DNA of 64,000 nt from Maribacter_C sp947494565 (GCF_047345415.1 NZ_JBLFEP010000002.1:744001-808000); one strand, 5' to 3'; positions 42,930 to 53,287 are shown, numbered from the stretch's first letter. Numbers and translations are program-made. The notes: a model not told the origin generated them from the sequence alone.

Positions 42930-45089
42930 ATGAAGAAGAATTTAGCCATTGGCCTATTTGTGGTCTTAGTAGCGGCAGCCTCATGTAGTTTTACCAATAA
43001 GACCTTTGAAAATGATGATAAGGATAAGCTTCTATTGGACCTTATCACCTACGTGCTGAATAAGGGCCACTATGAACCAAAAGATATTAATGATGACTTT
43101 TCGGTAAACGTGTTCGAAGATTTTATCGATGTTATCGATCCTACCAAAAGATACTTTTTAGACTCGGATATCAAGGAGTTTGAACAGCAAAAGTTCCAAA
43201 TCGATGACCAAATAAAGAATACGGATATCACCTTCTTCAACATGGTTTACGATCGTTTGATGAAACGAATGGAAGATGCCAAATCAATCTATCAAGAGGT
43301 ATTGGAAGAGCCATTTGATTACGGTAAGGACGAGAGCATCAACATTGAATATGATGAAATGGCCTTCGCGTCATCAAGAAAAGATTTAAAGGAACGATGG
43401 AGGCAACAATTGAAGTATGCTACCTTGAACACCTACGATTCCAAGGTTTCGAACGGACAGTTGACTGCGGCTGATGAGGACCCTGATTTCGAAGGGAATG
43501 ATACGCAAAACGATGCTAAGCCTATGGATTCAGTAGAAGCTGAGGTTTCTGCTCGGACTTCCACCAAAAAAACGCTGGATGAGTTTTTCGACTTTGTTAG
43601 CGACCTTCAAAGAAAAGATTGGTTCGTACAATACTTGAATACCATTGTAGACGAGTTCGATCCACATACCTTTTATTTTGCTCCTGAGGACAAAGAGAAG
43701 TTCGATACCAGTATGTCAGGAAAGTTTGAGGGTATCGGTGCACGTTTACAAAAAAAGCCCGAAGGAGCTAAGATAGTCGACATTATTTCAGGCGGGCCGG
43801 TTTGGCGCGATGCAAGCTTAGAGGTGGGTGACATTATTTTAAAAGTGGCACAGGAAGGAGAAGCTCCTGTAGATATTGTGGGCATGCGCTTGGATGATGC
43901 GATCAAGATGATCAAAGGCCCTGAGAGCACCATAGTAGAACTTACCGTACGAAAAATCGATGGATCGACAGACGTGGTCTCCTTAACACGTGATATCGTG
44001 GAATTAGAGGAGTCCTTTGCAAAATCGGCTAAGATTTCAAAAGATAATGTAAACTTCGGATTAATCAATTTACCTAAATTCTATGTTGATTTCAATGATT
44101 ATACCGAACGAAATTGTGCTACGGATGTGGCGAAGGAAATTGAACGACTGAAACAAGAAGGCGCTGAAGGCCTTATTCTAGATCTTCGGGATAATGGCGG
44201 TGGATCATTGAAAACAGTGGTTGAGATGGCCGGACTCTTCATTAAAGATGGGCCAATTGTTCAAGTGCGTTCATCGGGTAAAGGCAAAGAAGTCTATGAC
44301 GATAAAGATGAAAGGGTACAATGGGATGGGCCACTCGTTATTTTGGTCAACGAACTCTCTGCTTCGGCTTCCGAGATTTTGGCAGCGGCAATGCAAGATT
44401 ACAAGAGAGCGGTTGTGATAGGAAGCAAACAGACTTTCGGAAAAGGAACGGTGCAAAATGTTATTGATTTGGGCAATATCGTTCGAAGCAATGAGCACGG
44501 CGACCTAGGTGCCATTAAGTTGACAACGCAAAAATTTTACCGCATCAATGGCGGGTCTACACAGTTAGAAGGTGTTAAAAGTGATGTCGTGGTACCGGAC
44601 AAGTATAGCTACATTGATATAGGGGAGCGCGATCAGTCGAACCCCTTGAAATGGGATAAAATATCCCCAGCCGATTACGAACCATGGGATGGCTATATCG
44701 ATTATGAGCAAACTATCGCGAATAGCTCGGCAAGAATGGCCATGAACCCCCAGATCAAGCTGATCGAGGAAAATGCAAAGTGGATTAAAGAGCAGCAGGA
44801 AGAAGATGTGATTTCCCTTAATTACGAAAGGTACAAAGCGGAAAAGGAGCGAGACAAAAAGAAATCCGATTATTTTAAAAAGATGAAGGAATATGATTCA
44901 AAACTATCCTTCGAATCGTTGAAATACGAACAGGAATTATTCACTCAAGACTCCGTATTACGAGAAAAAAGGGATCGTTGGCATAAAGATTTGGCTAGAG
45001 ATGTATATGTAGAAGAAGCTATCAATGTGCTTCGGGATCTCAAAATAAACAATATCAAAAACGGAAAACTGGCCAGCGTTAAAGGGTAA
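42930..45089 (+). CDS. prc: Carboxy-terminal processing protease (S41, Prc-like)
   Basis: The ATG at 42930 follows an in-frame ATG at 42921; either gives a lipoprotein signal (VAAASCSF). The 719-aa protein has an N-terminal helical domain, a PDZ domain (about 240-330, EGIGARLQKK), an S41 core and a DUF3340-like C-terminal helical part. Ser is in LSASASEILAAAMQ (near 477) and Lys in KQTFGKGTVQ (near 504). It degrades or trims envelope proteins from their C-termini. Confidence 0.92.
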   Translation: MKKNLAIGLFVVLVAAASCSFTNKTFENDDKDKLLLDLITYVLNKGHYEPKDINDDFSVNVFEDFIDVIDPTKRYFLDSDIKEFEQQKFQIDDQIKNTDITFFNMVYDRLMKRMEDAKSIYQEVLEEPFDYGKDESINIEYDEMAFASSRKDLKERWRQQLKYATLNTYDSKVSNGQLTAADEDPDFEGNDTQNDAKPMDSVEAEVSARTSTKKTLDEFFDFVSDLQRKDWFVQYLNTIVDEFDPHTFYFAPEDKEKFDTSMSGKFEGIGARLQKKPEGAKIVDIISGGPVWRDASLEVGDIILKVAQEGEAPVDIVGMRLDDAIKMIKGPESTIVELTVRKIDGSTDVVSLTRDIVELEESFAKSAKISKDNVNFGLINLPKFYVDFNDYTERNCATDVAKEIERLKQEGAEGLILDLRDNGGGSLKTVVEMAGLFIKDGPIVQVRSSGKGKEVYDDKDERVQWDGPLVILVNELSASASEILAAAMQDYKRAVVIGSKQTFGKGTVQNVIDLGNIVRSNEHGDLGAIKLTTQKFYRINGGSTQLEGVKSDVVVPDKYSYIDIGERDQSNPLKWDKISPADYEPWDGYIDYEQTIANSSARMAMNPQIKLIEENAKWIKEQQEEDVISLNYERYKAEKERDKKKSDYFKKMKEYDSKLSFESLKYEQELFTQDSVLREKRDRWHKDLARDVYVEEAINVLRDLKINNIKNGKLASVKG

Positions 45090-45117
45090 GACCGACAGTA
45101 TACCGAATGGAATGATG

Positions 45118-45144
45118 AACCCTGCTCTTTGAGCAGGGTTTTTT
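45118..45144 (+). terminator. Terminator after prc
   Basis: AACCCTGCTC pairs perfectly with GAGCAGGGTT around TTT, followed by a T run. Confidence 0.9.
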
Positions 45145-45177
45145 ATGCAGTGATGATGCGGTCTCATCTGAAAATCA

Positions 45178-45209
45178 TTGAAATTCAGGAGGAATTTGTT
45201 TTACATTTG
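45178..45209 (+). promoter_or_regulatory. Bacteroidota-type promoter, possibly leaderless
   Basis: TTG at 45178-45180, a 21-bp spacer and TACATTTG at 45202-45209 match the -33/-7 consensus. The start codon at 45214 lies only 4 bp beyond, so transcription would begin at or near the ATG. Confidence 0.5.
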
Positions 45210-45213
45210 AAAG

Positions 45214-46032
45214 ATGGTGTATCGAAAAGGAAGCAATAGGAACAAGACACTTTATACCGTATTGCTCATCATATGTATTGTCGGTTTTTGGCTGTTCGAA
45301 AACTTCTATACGCCGGATAGCTATTCAGACCCTCAGAGCAACAATGGTTCCACGGTTGCTGATTATTTGCTGCCAGGGTCGACCTCAGGACAACTTGTCG
45401 TTCATGAACATTTTATGCTGTCTTACAATGAGAGTTATGAACAAGCGGAATGGGTAGGGTATTCGCTAAAAAAAGAGCACATGACCTACGATGACCGAAA
45501 ACGACCCTATTTTATCGAAGACCCTAAAGTGAAAACCAAGTCTGCGGACTGGAGGAACTATAGGGGTTCGGGCTACGACCGTGGACACCTTTGCCCGGCA
45601 GGGGACCGAAGATTCTCTGAATATGCCTACAACGAAACCTTCTATACCAGCAATATTAGTCCTCAAGATCGTGATTTCAATGCAGGGCTATGGAATCGCC
45701 TCGAAATGCAGGTACGACGATGGGCCAAGCGATACAATGAAGTATTCGTGGTGACCGGCGGGGTGCTCGAACAAGGATTGGAAGAGATAGGAGAGGAGGA
45801 TGTCGCCGTGCCAAGACATTTCTACAAAATTGTGGCAAAAGGTTCTAAAGCGAATTTACAGGTCGTGGGTTTTTTGATGGAAGGAAAGGAAAGTGCAAAA
45901 CCGCTAAAGACTTTTTTGGTGCCAGTAGATAAAATCGAAGAATTGACCGGATTGGATTTCTTTCAAGGACTTCCTGATGCTTTAGAGAATTCGATTGAAG
46001 CCAAGGTGAGTACTTCGGCATGGGACTTTTAA
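45214..46032 (+). CDS. DNA/RNA non-specific endonuclease, membrane-anchored or exported
   Basis: The 272-aa product has an N-terminal hydrophobic segment (YTVLLIICIVGFWLF) and the beta-beta-alpha-metal nuclease domain. YDRGHLCPAGD near residue 120 carries the catalytic His of the DRGH motif, and SNISPQDRDFNAGLWNRLE carries the metal-binding Asn. Similar enzymes digest extracellular or periplasmic DNA for nutrients. Just upstream is a strong promoter match. Confidence 0.9.
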   Translation: MVYRKGSNRNKTLYTVLLIICIVGFWLFENFYTPDSYSDPQSNNGSTVADYLLPGSTSGQLVVHEHFMLSYNESYEQAEWVGYSLKKEHMTYDDRKRPYFIEDPKVKTKSADWRNYRGSGYDRGHLCPAGDRRFSEYAYNETFYTSNISPQDRDFNAGLWNRLEMQVRRWAKRYNEVFVVTGGVLEQGLEEIGEEDVAVPRHFYKIVAKGSKANLQVVGFLMEGKESAKPLKTFLVPVDKIEELTGLDFFQGLPDALENSIEAKVSTSAWDF

Positions 46033-46055
46033 GTTGTCAATTCTGCAAGTGCCGA

Positions 46056-47339
46056 TTAGTATCCTTCTTTCAGGCGATTGGAATCCAAACGCAACATGAT
46101 GAAAAGTAGTATGGTGAAAAACAGTAGTCCAGACCCGCCATAACTAAAGAAAGGTAAAGGAATACCAATGGTGGGCAGTATACCGATGACCATTCCTATA
46201 TTGATAAAATAATGTACGAAGAGTATGGAAATGACACCGTAGCCGTACATACGGCTAAAGGGGTTTTTTTGCCTCTCGGCGAGGTAAACCAGACGCAGTA
46301 ATAGAATGGTGAACAGCAGTACTACTGTAGAAGTGCCCACAAAGCCCCATTCCTCACCTATAGTACTAAAAATATAATCTGTTTCTTGCTCCGGAACGAA
46401 ATCTCCCTTGGTACGAGTGCCTTCTAAGAAGCCTTTTCCAAATAGGCCGCCGGATTCAATTGCCTTTTCGGATTGATACGTATTGTAGCCAATCGATTTT
46501 CTAATACTTTCTAATTTCTCGGGATCTTTTTCAAGCCGTAGCCATAAGCTAAAACGATCACGGTGGCGTTGTTCAAAGACATTTTTGAAAACGAAATTTA
46601 CCGATAGTGAAAAGAGAATGGCAATTACGGTAATTGTTACTACGGGTAATACGGGAAGTCTAAAGCTTTTTCGTTTCAATAAAAAGAAAAGAATAATGGC
46701 GAGTGCGAGAAATATGGTCACCCATATCGTGCCAAACTTTAGAGTGGCGATAAATACCAAACCGGCGAGTACGGCAAATCCGAGATAGTAGAGCGGTAAT
46801 CCCTCTCTAAAAATAACAAAAACCATGGCAAAAAATACCAAAGCACTCCCGGGATCAGGTTGTGGAATGATTAATACTGCCGGAATAAACAATACCAAGA
46901 ATGCATAGAGTTGATCTTTCCGGCGTTTGATGTCCGTTTGAATGTCGCTAAGGTATTTGGCTAGACCTAATGCTGCGCCTACCTTGGCCAATTCGGAAGG
47001 TTGGAAATTAAAAAAACCCAAATCATACCACGAAGTAGCTCCGGCAATGGTTTTGCCAAATGGAAAGAGTCCTAGTAATAACACCAAGGAAACGATATAG
47101 AGTAAACTTGAAAAACGTTCATAAAAACTAGCATCCAGTGCCAGTAATACAACGATGCCAACTACACTTGTTCCAATAAAAAAGAGCTGTTTTCCATAAA
47201 GGGTGCCAAAGTCAAACAACGATACATCTTCACTGGTAAAGGTGCTGGAGTAGATATTAACCCAGCCAATACTTACTAAGGCCAAGTAAATGAATACAGT
47301 TAACCAATCAAGTCGCTTCAGAAGACTTTTTCCAGACAT
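46056..47339 (-). CDS. rodA: Rod-shape glycosyltransferase RodA (SEDS)
   Basis: The 427-aa protein has about ten membrane segments and SEDS motifs: NFQPSELAKVGAALGLAKYL, IPQPDPGSALVF with the catalytic-loop Asp, and a C-terminal GIPLPFFSYGGSGLL. It polymerises glycan strands in the elongasome with PBP2. It is the last gene of the mreBCD-mrdA-rodA operon, 6 bp after mrdA. Confidence 0.93.
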   Translation of the reverse strand: MSGKSLLKRLDWLTVFIYLALVSIGWVNIYSSTFTSEDVSLFDFGTLYGKQLFFIGTSVVGIVVLLALDASFYERFSSLLYIVSLVLLLGLFPFGKTIAGATSWYDLGFFNFQPSELAKVGAALGLAKYLSDIQTDIKRRKDQLYAFLVLFIPAVLIIPQPDPGSALVFFAMVFVIFREGLPLYYLGFAVLAGLVFIATLKFGTIWVTIFLALAIILFFLLKRKSFRLPVLPVVTITVIAILFSLSVNFVFKNVFEQRHRDRFSLWLRLEKDPEKLESIRKSIGYNTYQSEKAIESGGLFGKGFLEGTRTKGDFVPEQETDYIFSTIGEEWGFVGTSTVVLLFTILLLRLVYLAERQKNPFSRMYGYGVISILFVHYFINIGMVIGILPTIGIPLPFFSYGGSGLLFFTILLFIMLRLDSNRLKEGY

Positions 47340-47345
47340 ACGGAT

Positions 47346-49268
47346 CTATCTTGAAGGAATGGTATCCTTTTTGGGTTTTATCGCATGATTACTCCTCCAA
47401 TTATACTCATTAATCTTGAAAGGTTTACCACTATAGGGCTTTGCATATTCAGATTCTAAGGTTGTTGAGAGCATAGTCTTTTCAAGGTCTTTTCGGGTAA
47501 TCTCGCCCTTCAGGTATTTTTCGATCAATAGGGAGGCAATATGACCGGCATACCGAGCGCCATAGTACCCATTCTGTATGTATACCGCAATTGCAATTTT
47601 CGGATTGTCTACAGGAGCGAAAGCCACGAACACCGAGTTATCGGTAAGCTGTGTGCGTACGCTATCAATGACCGTGAAATTCTCTACGGTACCCGTCTTG
47701 CCAGCGATTTCGATATCAGGTATTTGAATATACTTTGCTGTTCCTTTGCGATAGACATCCGCCATTCCTTGAACAACGGGCTCGAAGTGCCTTTTGTCGA
47801 TAGTGGTGTACTTGGGTTTAGTGAAGTTGGGATCGCTAATGTCTTTGCCCTCTACCTTTTTCAAGATATGTGGTGTGTAGTAGAAGCCTCTATTGGCAAT
47901 AGCCGCGGTCATGTTCGCCAATTGAATGGGGGTAACATTGACCTCCCCCTGGCCAATAGCATTGGAATATGTGGTCACGGCAGACCATCGCGCGTCTCCT
48001 TTACCGTACCATTTGTCGTACAGTTGAGTGCTTGGCACGCTGCCCGGTCTTCCGGTATGAAGATCGGACCCCAAATAAGATCCCAGACCAAAACTTCTTA
48101 CATGTTGTTCCCAGACATCCATGGCCCTCGCATTCGACTCGAATTGCTCGAACAATTTTTTGTAAACACCAACAAAATAGGCATTACAAGATTCGTGAAT
48201 ACCGTCATTCAATCGTCTTGTGCCTCCACCACAATGACAGCCTTTTTTATTTCTGCCGATATAGAAACCGTGGTAACAAGTAAAAGAGGTAGATGGGGTA
48301 ATGGCTCCTTCTTGCAAGGCTATCAGTGCATTGATGGCCTTAAAAGGGGATCCCGGACTCTTTTCAAAGGATATGGATCGATCAAAGGTAGGTTTGGATA
48401 TGGAATCGTAGTGTAATTTGCTGTAATTGGCCGAACGTTTTCGTCCTACCAAAAGCGAAGGTTTATAGGTAGGGCCCGAAATCATGGTGAGAATCTCACC
48501 CGATGAGGGCTCGATGGCTACGATGCCGCCCCACTTACCATGCATTAAGCGCTCACCGTACTCTTGAAGTTCCTTATCAATGGTAATGTGGATTTCCTTG
48601 CCTTGTTCTGGTTCTACATCCAGTACGCCATCTTTGTACCGGCCGATGTCCCGATTGAAACGATCTTTCTGAATGTATTGGATACCTTTTCGACCTCTTA
48701 AGGTGTCTTCATATACCTTTTCGACACCCGTACGCCCGGTTAATTCTCCCTGTACATAATAAGGGTTTTTACGTAAGTCACGTTCATTCACTTCACTAAT
48801 GTATCCTAAGACGTTGGCTGAGGCGTTGGTATCATAATAGCGTAAAGACCTTTTTTGAATATAAAAGCCAGGGTACCTACGCATCTTTTCCTGAAGACGG
48901 GCATAATCTTGTTTTGATAGCTGGTGTACCAATACTGAAGGAAGTCTTGGGGAGTATACCCGTGCTCTTCGAAGTCGTTTTCTGAATCGTTCGATGTCGA
49001 TATCCAATAACGAGCAGAACTCTAAAGTATCTAGGGATTTGACCTCTCTGGGAATGACCATCACATCATAGGCAGGGTCATTTCCTACTAAAAGCTTGCC
49101 ATTACGGTCATAAATATAACCTCGCTCTGGATAGTCGTATATGGCTTTTATTGCTGGATCCTCAAGTACTTGGTCGGGTGAAAAACTGAAAATCTGAAGA
49201 TAGGAGAGTCTACCGATAAATGTGATACCGATGATAATGATAATCGACGAAAGTAGAAACTTCTTCAT
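47346..49268 (-). CDS. mrdA: Penicillin-binding protein 2
   Basis: The 640-aa protein has an N-terminal anchor, a PBP dimer domain (about 45-210) and the transpeptidase domain. SPGSPFKAI holds the SxxK nucleophile near residue 305, YSNAIGQGE the SxN box, and AGKTGTVEN the KTG box. It crosslinks lateral-wall peptidoglycan together with RodA. Its start overlaps the mreD stop by 4 bp. Confidence 0.94.
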   Translation of the reverse strand: MKKFLLSSIIIIIGITFIGRLSYLQIFSFSPDQVLEDPAIKAIYDYPERGYIYDRNGKLLVGNDPAYDVMVIPREVKSLDTLEFCSLLDIDIERFRKRLRRARVYSPRLPSVLVHQLSKQDYARLQEKMRRYPGFYIQKRSLRYYDTNASANVLGYISEVNERDLRKNPYYVQGELTGRTGVEKVYEDTLRGRKGIQYIQKDRFNRDIGRYKDGVLDVEPEQGKEIHITIDKELQEYGERLMHGKWGGIVAIEPSSGEILTMISGPTYKPSLLVGRKRSANYSKLHYDSISKPTFDRSISFEKSPGSPFKAINALIALQEGAITPSTSFTCYHGFYIGRNKKGCHCGGGTRRLNDGIHESCNAYFVGVYKKLFEQFESNARAMDVWEQHVRSFGLGSYLGSDLHTGRPGSVPSTQLYDKWYGKGDARWSAVTTYSNAIGQGEVNVTPIQLANMTAAIANRGFYYTPHILKKVEGKDISDPNFTKPKYTTIDKRHFEPVVQGMADVYRKGTAKYIQIPDIEIAGKTGTVENFTVIDSVRTQLTDNSVFVAFAPVDNPKIAIAVYIQNGYYGARYAGHIASLLIEKYLKGEITRKDLEKTMLSTTLESEYAKPYSGKPFKINEYNWRSNHAIKPKKDTIPSR

Positions 49269-49774
49269 TCTTTTGAAACACTAAAAAGTGAGCTGAATAG
49301 TAAGCAGAGCACCAAGGTGGCGAGTCCAATGGAAAAAACCTTTTTCAAAATTAGCAGCAAGTTCGCAAAACTGAAAATTTCCACAGTAAAGAATACCAGA
49401 TGGTGTACTACTATTAATAACGCTAAAAACGCAAATTGTTGTACCGCAGTTGCATTACCTAACTTAAAACTTTGAAACTCATAGTTGACACCAAAAACAA
49501 AACGCATAATCGCAGGTCTTAAATAGGCTATTGTTACGGTTGAGGCAGCATGTATGGCCATAGAATCCGAAAAGAAATCAATAGATAAACCCAATAAAAA
49601 ACTCAGTCCGATAAAAACGGCCCTATTTTCCTTTATCGGATACCAATAGAGAAACAAGATATATACCATAGGGTTGATATACCCAAAAAAATTCAATTGA
49701 TTGAATACCAACACTTGCACTAAAACGAGTAGAGTGAAGCGAATGACATTGATAAAGTAATAATTGCTAATCAT
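49265..49774 (-). CDS. mreD: Rod-shape protein MreD
   Basis: The 169-aa protein has five or six membrane segments (FTLLVLVQVLVFNQLNFFGY, then FIGLSFLLGLSIDFFSDSM), with the Asp-containing helix typical of MreD. It overlaps mreC by 8 bp and mrdA by 4 bp. Sequence conservation in this family is low, so the call relies strongly on operon position. Confidence 0.85.
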   Translation of the reverse strand: MISNYYFINVIRFTLLVLVQVLVFNQLNFFGYINPMVYILFLYWYPIKENRAVFIGLSFLLGLSIDFFSDSMAIHAASTVTIAYLRPAIMRFVFGVNYEFQSFKLGNATAVQQFAFLALLIVVHHLVFFTVEIFSFANLLLILKKVFSIGLATLVLCLLFSSLFSVSKE

Positions 49775-50588
49775 TTGAACGTGTTTCTTCCTCTAATTCC
49801 AGTATTTCGGCTCTATTGACATTTTTTAGGATATAGACGGTATTGATGTTGGTCATATCGTTAAAGAGATCGACATCAACACTCCAGAAACTTTGTGCCC
49901 TATCCAAATCGAATTTTTTAATGGTGCCTATCGGAATGTTTTCCGGAAAGATACTACTCATACCTCCCGTAACGATTGTATCGCCGACATTCAGTTGTAC
50001 CAGCCTTGGAATATCGATCAGTTGCACGACATTATATTCTTTTTCGTCCCACACCAGCGACCCAAAATGATTGGTGTTTTTCAATTTCGCGTTGATATTT
50101 GAATTCACATTTAGAATACTCTGTACCGTAGCGAATCGGTTCGAGGTATTTTGAACGATGCCCAAAATACCTTTTGGGGTAATCACTCCCATGTCGAGTT
50201 TGACACTATCACGTTCCCCCTTGTTAATGGTGATGTAGTTTCTACGACCCGCATAACTGTTTTTGATCGCTTGCCCAGAGGCAATGGTATAGGAAGCCTG
50301 TGCCGAATCGAGCAGAATAGAGTCCACCGGCCTTTCGTTATTGAATAATAGGTTTCGCAGTCTTCTGTTCTCTTCCACTAGTTTTCGGTTTTCCTCATCG
50401 AGGTCAAAATAAGAGGAGATACTGTAAGAGGTCTCGTAGATGCCACCTGAAATCCAGCTAGAGGAGTTAAAAAAGCTCGATTGATGATAGGAATGGGATT
50501 GAATGGTAAAACCAAGGGCAACCATCAACAAAAAGAGATATAGAAGGAAGTTCTTATATCTGATGATAAAGTTGATGATTTGCTGCAT
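49767..50588 (-). CDS. mreC: Rod-shape protein MreC
   Basis: The 273-aa protein has one N-terminal membrane segment, a coiled coil (LDEENRKLVEENRRLRNLL) and a periplasmic beta domain with GVITPKGILGIVQNTSNRFA and GDTIVTGGMSSIFPENIPIG. It scaffolds the elongasome and activates PBP2. The final residues (EILELEEETRSND) overlap mreD. Confidence 0.92.
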   Translation of the reverse strand: MQQIINFIIRYKNFLLYLFLLMVALGFTIQSHSYHQSSFFNSSSWISGGIYETSYSISSYFDLDEENRKLVEENRRLRNLLFNNERPVDSILLDSAQASYTIASGQAIKNSYAGRRNYITINKGERDSVKLDMGVITPKGILGIVQNTSNRFATVQSILNVNSNINAKLKNTNHFGSLVWDEKEYNVVQLIDIPRLVQLNVGDTIVTGGMSSIFPENIPIGTIKKFDLDRAQSFWSVDVDLFNDMTNINTVYILKNVNRAEILELEEETRSND

Positions 50589-50663
50589 GCACTTTAAATT
50601 TTATATAGCCCAAACTGGTTTGAGGCTATAAAAAGAAGAATGAATTTTTACAATTGCAGTCTG

Positions 50664-51692
50664 TTACTTGATCAAGATGCTCTTGTATCGTTCTAAATTT
50701 TTCAACGCGATGCCCGTACCTCTAACTACTGCTCTAAGAGGGTCTTCGGCAATGTAAACCGGCAAATCGGTTTTTTGCGAAAGCCTTCTGTCCAAGCCCC
50801 GTAGCATCGAACCACCACCAGCCAAATAGATCCCCGTATTATAAATATCGGCTGCCAATTCAGGGGGAGTTTGCGATAATGTTTCCATAACGGCATCTTC
50901 AACGCGAAGAATCGATTTGTCCAATGCTTTGGCAATCTCACGATAAGATATCTGCACCTGCTTGGGCTTACCCGTCAACAAATCTCTACCTTGAACCGAT
51001 TTTTCGTCCGGGGGTGTCTGAAGGTCTTCCGTAGCGGATCCGATCTCTATTTTAATATTTTCAGCAGTGCTTTCCCCTACATAAAGGTTGTGCTGGGTAC
51101 GCATGTAATAGATAATATCGTTCGTGAATACATCCCCGGCAATTTTTACCGATTTATCACAAACGATCCCGCCTAAGGCGATAACCGCGATTTCAGTAGT
51201 ACCTCCTCCAATATCGACGATCATATTGCCTTTCGGCTGCATGATATCCAAGCCAATACCAATGGCCGCTGCCATCGGCTCATGAATCAAATAGACTTCT
51301 TTGCCATTGACACGCTCTGCCGATTCTTTTACGGCACGCATTTCCACTTCGGTAATACCTGAAGGAATACAAATGACCATGCGCAGTGCGGGGGGAAACC
51401 ATTTCTTTTTGAGCGCAGGAATATTCTTGATGAACATATTGATCATCTTTTCCGAGGCGTCGAAATCCGCTATTACCCCATCTTTTAAGGGTCTGATCGT
51501 CTTTATGTTTTCGTGGGTCTTGCCTTGCATCATATTGGCTTCTTTGCCAACAGCGATGATTTTACCCGAAATTCGGTCTCTGGCTACAATGGACGGACTG
51601 TCAACAACGACCTTGTCCATATGAATGATGAGTGTGTTCGCGGTACCTAAGTCGATAGCGATTTCCTCGGTCAAGAAATCAAAAAATCCCAT
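50664..51692 (-). CDS. mreB: Rod-shape actin homologue MreB
   Basis: The 342-aa protein has the actin-fold phosphate loops: IDLGTANTLIIH near residue 14 and VDIGGGTTEIAVIALGGIV near 165, plus IYLAGGGSMLRGLDRRL near 290. It forms membrane-bound filaments that orient cell-wall synthesis. It is first in the mre operon, and purH lies 65 bp upstream on the same strand. Confidence 0.95.
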   Translation of the reverse strand: MGFFDFLTEEIAIDLGTANTLIIHMDKVVVDSPSIVARDRISGKIIAVGKEANMMQGKTHENIKTIRPLKDGVIADFDASEKMINMFIKNIPALKKKWFPPALRMVICIPSGITEVEMRAVKESAERVNGKEVYLIHEPMAAAIGIGLDIMQPKGNMIVDIGGGTTEIAVIALGGIVCDKSVKIAGDVFTNDIIYYMRTQHNLYVGESTAENIKIEIGSATEDLQTPPDEKSVQGRDLLTGKPKQVQISYREIAKALDKSILRVEDAVMETLSQTPPELAADIYNTGIYLAGGGSMLRGLDRRLSQKTDLPVYIAEDPLRAVVRGTGIALKNLERYKSILIK

Positions 51693-51757
51693 TTCTGCTT
51701 TGTTTGGTTATGTTACATGTATGCGTGGGGTGCATTTCATCGACAAAAGTAGTAAAA

Positions 51758-53287
51758 TTAATGCTTGAAATGACGTGTGCCTGTCATAACCATGGCAACT
51801 TCATTTGCATTGCAATAATCAATACTTAATTGGTCTTTTATCGATCCGCCCGGTTGTATAACGCATGAAATACCGTTTTTATGCGCAATTTCCACACAAT
51901 CTGGAAAAGGAAAAAAAGCATCACTTGCCATCACTGCTCCGGTAAGATCGAAATTGAAGGACTTGGCTTTGTGAATTGCCTGGTTTAGGGCATCTACGCG
52001 GGATGTTTGGCCTGTTCCACTCGCGCACAATTGCTTGTTCTTCGCTAAAACAATAGTGTTTGATTTGGTGTGCTTACAGAGTTTAGAGGCGAATATGAGA
52101 TCTTCTATCTCTCTTTCCGTAGGTTCTTTTGAGGTTACTTTGGTCAAATCGGCCGGGGTATCCGTCTTGTGGTCTTTTTCTTGAACCAAAACCCCGTTCA
52201 GGCAAGTGCGGGCCAAAGTCTTTGGCATTTCCACTTCGTTTTGAGTCAGGATAATACGATTTTTCTTGCCCTTCAATAGTTCCAAAGCTTCCGTCGCATA
52301 GCTCGGTGCTATCACCACCTCGCAGAAAAGTTTGTGTATTTCCGCTGCGGTTTCCCTGTCAATTTCCATGTTGCTGATCAGAACACCCCCGAAGGCGGAA
52401 ACCGGATCGCCGGCAAGAGCGTCGCTATAAGCCTGTGCCAGGCTATCACGTTGGGCCAAGCCACAGGCATTGTTGTGTTTGAGAATGGCGAAGGTCGGTT
52501 GTTCACCTTTGAATTCAAGCATTAGATTAACCGCGGCGTCTACGTCTAAAAGATTGTTGTACGACAGTTCTTTTCCGTGAAGTTTGGAAAACATGGCATC
52601 GAAATCACCAAAGAAAAACCCTTTCTGATGTGGATTCTCCCCATAGCGTAACACTTTTCCATTGGTCTCGCTGATCTTCAAGGCCGCTAAATCATGGTTC
52701 TGGTTGAAGTAGTTGAAAATTGCCGTATCGTAATGTGATGATATGTTGAATGATTTTGCAGCGAAACGTCTTCGGTCTTCCAAGGTGGTAGCACCATCCC
52801 CTTCGGAAATCATTTTCAATACCTCTCCATAATCCTCCATAGAGGAAACACAAAGTACATCCTTGTAATTTTTTGCAGCGGCCCGAATGAGCGAAATGCC
52901 CCCAATATCTATCTTTTCGATAATATCCTGTTCCGAAGCACCGCTTGCTACCGTCTTTTCAAACGGATACAGATCAACGATCACAATGTCTAACTGAGGA
53001 ATTTCGAATTCTTCCAACTGGGCGATATCGCCGTCATGATCCTGCCGATTCAAAATGCCTCCGAAGACTTTGGGATGCAAGGTTTTGACGCGCCCCCCTA
53101 GAATGGAGGGATAGCTGGTTACTTCTTCAACAGGTACCACCTCGATGCCTAGATCTTTAATGAATTTTTCGGTTCCCCCGGTAGAATAAATGGTAATTCC
53201 CAATTCGTCGAATTTGCGGACTATGGGTTCCAAACCGTCTTTGTGGAATACTGAAATCAGGGCTGAAGTCGCTTTTTTGGTGCTCAT
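51758..53287 (-). CDS. purH: Bifunctional AICAR transformylase/IMP cyclohydrolase
   Basis: The 509-aa protein starts with the MGS-like IMP cyclohydrolase domain (FDELGITIYSTGGTEKFI, LHPKVFGGIL). The AICAR transformylase domain follows, with FAILKHNNACGLAQ (catalytic Lys-His) and a C-terminal DAFFPFPDCVEIA. It performs the last two steps of purine synthesis. purH next to mreB is common in Bacteroidota. Confidence 0.95.
   Translation of the reverse strand: MSTKKATSALISVFHKDGLEPIVRKFDELGITIYSTGGTEKFIKDLGIEVVPVEEVTSYPSILGGRVKTLHPKVFGGILNRQDHDGDIAQLEEFEIPQLDIVIVDLYPFEKTVASGASEQDIIEKIDIGGISLIRAAAKNYKDVLCVSSMEDYGEVLKMISEGDGATTLEDRRRFAAKSFNISSHYDTAIFNYFNQNHDLAALKISETNGKVLRYGENPHQKGFFFGDFDAMFSKLHGKELSYNNLLDVDAAVNLMLEFKGEQPTFAILKHNNACGLAQRDSLAQAYSDALAGDPVSAFGGVLISNMEIDRETAAEIHKLFCEVVIAPSYATEALELLKGKKNRIILTQNEVEMPKTLARTCLNGVLVQEKDHKTDTPADLTKVTSKEPTEREIEDLIFASKLCKHTKSNTIVLAKNKQLCASGTGQTSRVDALNQAIHKAKSFNFDLTGAVMASDAFFPFPDCVEIAHKNGISCVIQPGGSIKDQLSIDYCNANEVAMVMTGTRHFKH

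Noticed and set aside
47541..48416. 291-aa plus-strand ORF
   Set aside because: Antisense shadow of mrdA, whose PBP2 motifs are clear on the minus strand.
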